Shown here: piece by piece, positions 63,167-64,000 of the stretch | Numbering within the stretch: position 1 is the first letter of the stretch | How the letters are laid out: every line of letters begins with the position of its first letter | Translations under genes and position numbers: made by a program | NCBI RefSeq assembly: GCF_002210425.1 | Contig: NZ_MWQK01000007.1 | Location: 124,001-188,000, forward strand | From: Fibrobacter sp. UWB2 | Lineage (GTDB): Bacteria > Fibrobacterota > Fibrobacteria > Fibrobacterales > Fibrobacteraceae | Reading direction: 5' to 3' | Length of the DNA: 64,000 nt | The notes under the pieces: model-generated | The model's input: only the letters and a program-made list of their open reading frames with translations | The model's database searches: none | Told to the model about the DNA's origin: nothing

Positions 63167-64000
63167 ATGGATTCTCAGACGATTGTTGCTCCGATGACGC
63201 CTGCGGGCGTGAGTGCCGTTGCCGCTATCCGCGTGAGCGGCTCGAAGGTGCGCGAAGTGGTGCGCCTTCTGTTCGGTGAATCGGCAATCAAGAATTTGAA
63301 GCCTCGCGAAGCTAAACTTGCGACCGCTAGGGATTACCGTACGATGGTCGGCGAAGACCGCGCAACAGCATTGGTCATCGATAGCCTCCTCTACATCTTT
63401 TTTGAAGGTCCGAATTCCTATACCGGCGAAGATGTGCTGGAACTTTACCCGCACGGAAACCCGATTATCGTTCGTGAACTGATTCAGGTCATCAAAAGTG
63501 TCGATGGCGTGCGCTTGGCAGAGCCGGGCGAATACACGCGCCGTGCTTTCTTGAACGGTCGTATGGACTTAGTGCAGGCAGAATCTGTCGCCGATGTGAT
63601 CCACAGCGCTAACCGTGATGAACTCAAGAACGCCCATCGCTTGCTCGGCGGTGCGCTCTCGAAAAAAGTCAAGACGCTCACGGAACAGGTCATGGATATC
63701 TCGGCTCGCCTCGAATTGGATGTCGATTTCTCCGAAGAAGAAGCCGACCCGGATTATGCGACCTGGGGCGTGAAAATCTCTGCGATTCGCGAAAGCGTAG
63801 AATCCATTTTGAAAAGTTTTAAGGGCAAGGCGGCGGTCAGCCGTTTGCCGCTTGCTGTTTTGTACGGCGCTCCAAATGCGGGCAAGTCGAGCCTCGTGAA
63901 TGCGCTCCTCGGCGAAGACCGAATCCTCGTGAGTAACATCCCTGGCACGACCCGTGACTTTGTCGAAGTCCGCTTGTTCTTGGATGGGGGTGAAATCCGT
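63167..64000 (+). CDS. mnmE: tRNA modification GTPase MnmE (5' part; continues beyond window)
   Basis: 278 codons visible of about 450-460 expected. With MnmG it makes the 5-carboxymethylaminomethyl group at wobble uridine. N-terminal tetrahydrofolate-binding domain (about 1-118, [36 protein letters not shown]), helical domain ([14 protein letters not shown]), and the start of the GTPase domain with G1 loop GAPNAGKSS and the G2/G3 segment [11 protein letters not shown]. No Shine-Dalgarno; a TATCTT box ends 7 nt before the ATG, suggesting a leaderless transcript. The 3' part is cut by the window edge. Confidence 0.95.
   Translation, partial: MDSQTIVAPMTPAGVSAVAAIRVSGSKVREVVRLLFGESAIKNLKPREAKLATARDYRTMVGEDRATALVIDSLLYIFFEGPNSYTGEDVLELYPHGNPIIVRELIQVIKSVDGVRLAEPGEYTRRAFLNGRMDLVQAESVADVIHSANRDELKNAHRLLGGALSKKVKTLTEQVMDISARLELDVDFSEEEADPDYATWGVKISAIRESVESILKSFKGKAAVSRLPLAVLYGAPNAGKSSLVNALLGEDRILVSNIPGTTRDFVEVRLFLDGGEIR

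Overview
The window looks like chromosomal DNA of a Fibrobacter-type bacterium (FCB group). The grounds are a protein with the Fibrobacter major paralogous (FISUMP) domain at 17507-18094, many secreted glycoside hydrolases that end in a Bacteroidota-like C-terminal sorting domain, lipoproteins with poly-serine linkers and a recurrent W-A-C-G lipobox, and promoters with a TATATT/TATCTT -10 box. This is inference from sequence; no database was searched.

Layout. 1-12200: housekeeping and envelope genes mostly on the minus strand (gpmI cut by the window edge, a Ser-rich lipoprotein, uvrB, an acyltransferase, an MBL hydrolase, an MFS transporter, cysS), then a secreted Cthe_2159-like beta-helix lipoprotein. 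12250-16410: a Crp/Fnr regulator, thioredoxin and two tandem GH10 xylanases, all minus. 16600-18100: flavodoxin-like lipoprotein and FISUMP protein. 18240-27490: a defence island with hsdR, hsdM, an Abi_2/AbiF-type gene preceded by a small terminator-ended RNA, hsdS, an inverted silent hsdS half-gene, an ORF6N protein and a tyrosine recombinase. 27580-42040: TraB-family protein, small lipoproteins, cmk-rpsA, acyltransferase, coaBC, a UDG-like protein, dnaB, mlaE-mlaF-like ABC genes and two Ser-rich lipoproteins. 42290-53460: AGCS symporter, fabV, gltX, a zinc-ribbon/BON protein, a WYL regulator, queA, a membrane protein, hpt and a GH57-like protein. 53530-62010: a mannan-degrading cluster (GH26, GH26, GH5, GH26), all secreted. 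Then an aldose-1-epimerase and the 5' part of mnmE.

The most interesting region is the defence island. A perfect 20-bp inverted repeat (24395-24414 and 25477-25496) lies at the start of the second target-recognition domain of hsdS and at the start of a convergent silent half-gene. Inversion would give HsdS a different C-terminal recognition domain. A tyrosine recombinase with a complete catalytic set lies 1.2 kb downstream. Inside the same locus, the Abi_2 gene is preceded by a TTGACA-17-TATATT promoter driving a short RNA that ends in an 8-bp hairpin plus U-run. The loop of that hairpin is complementary to the Shine-Dalgarno sequence of the Abi gene.

A second theme is a family of short palindromic repeats, most starting TGTCAT, scattered between genes. 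Two copies sit in frame inside hsdS and coaBC and lengthen those proteins by about 15 residues without breaking them.
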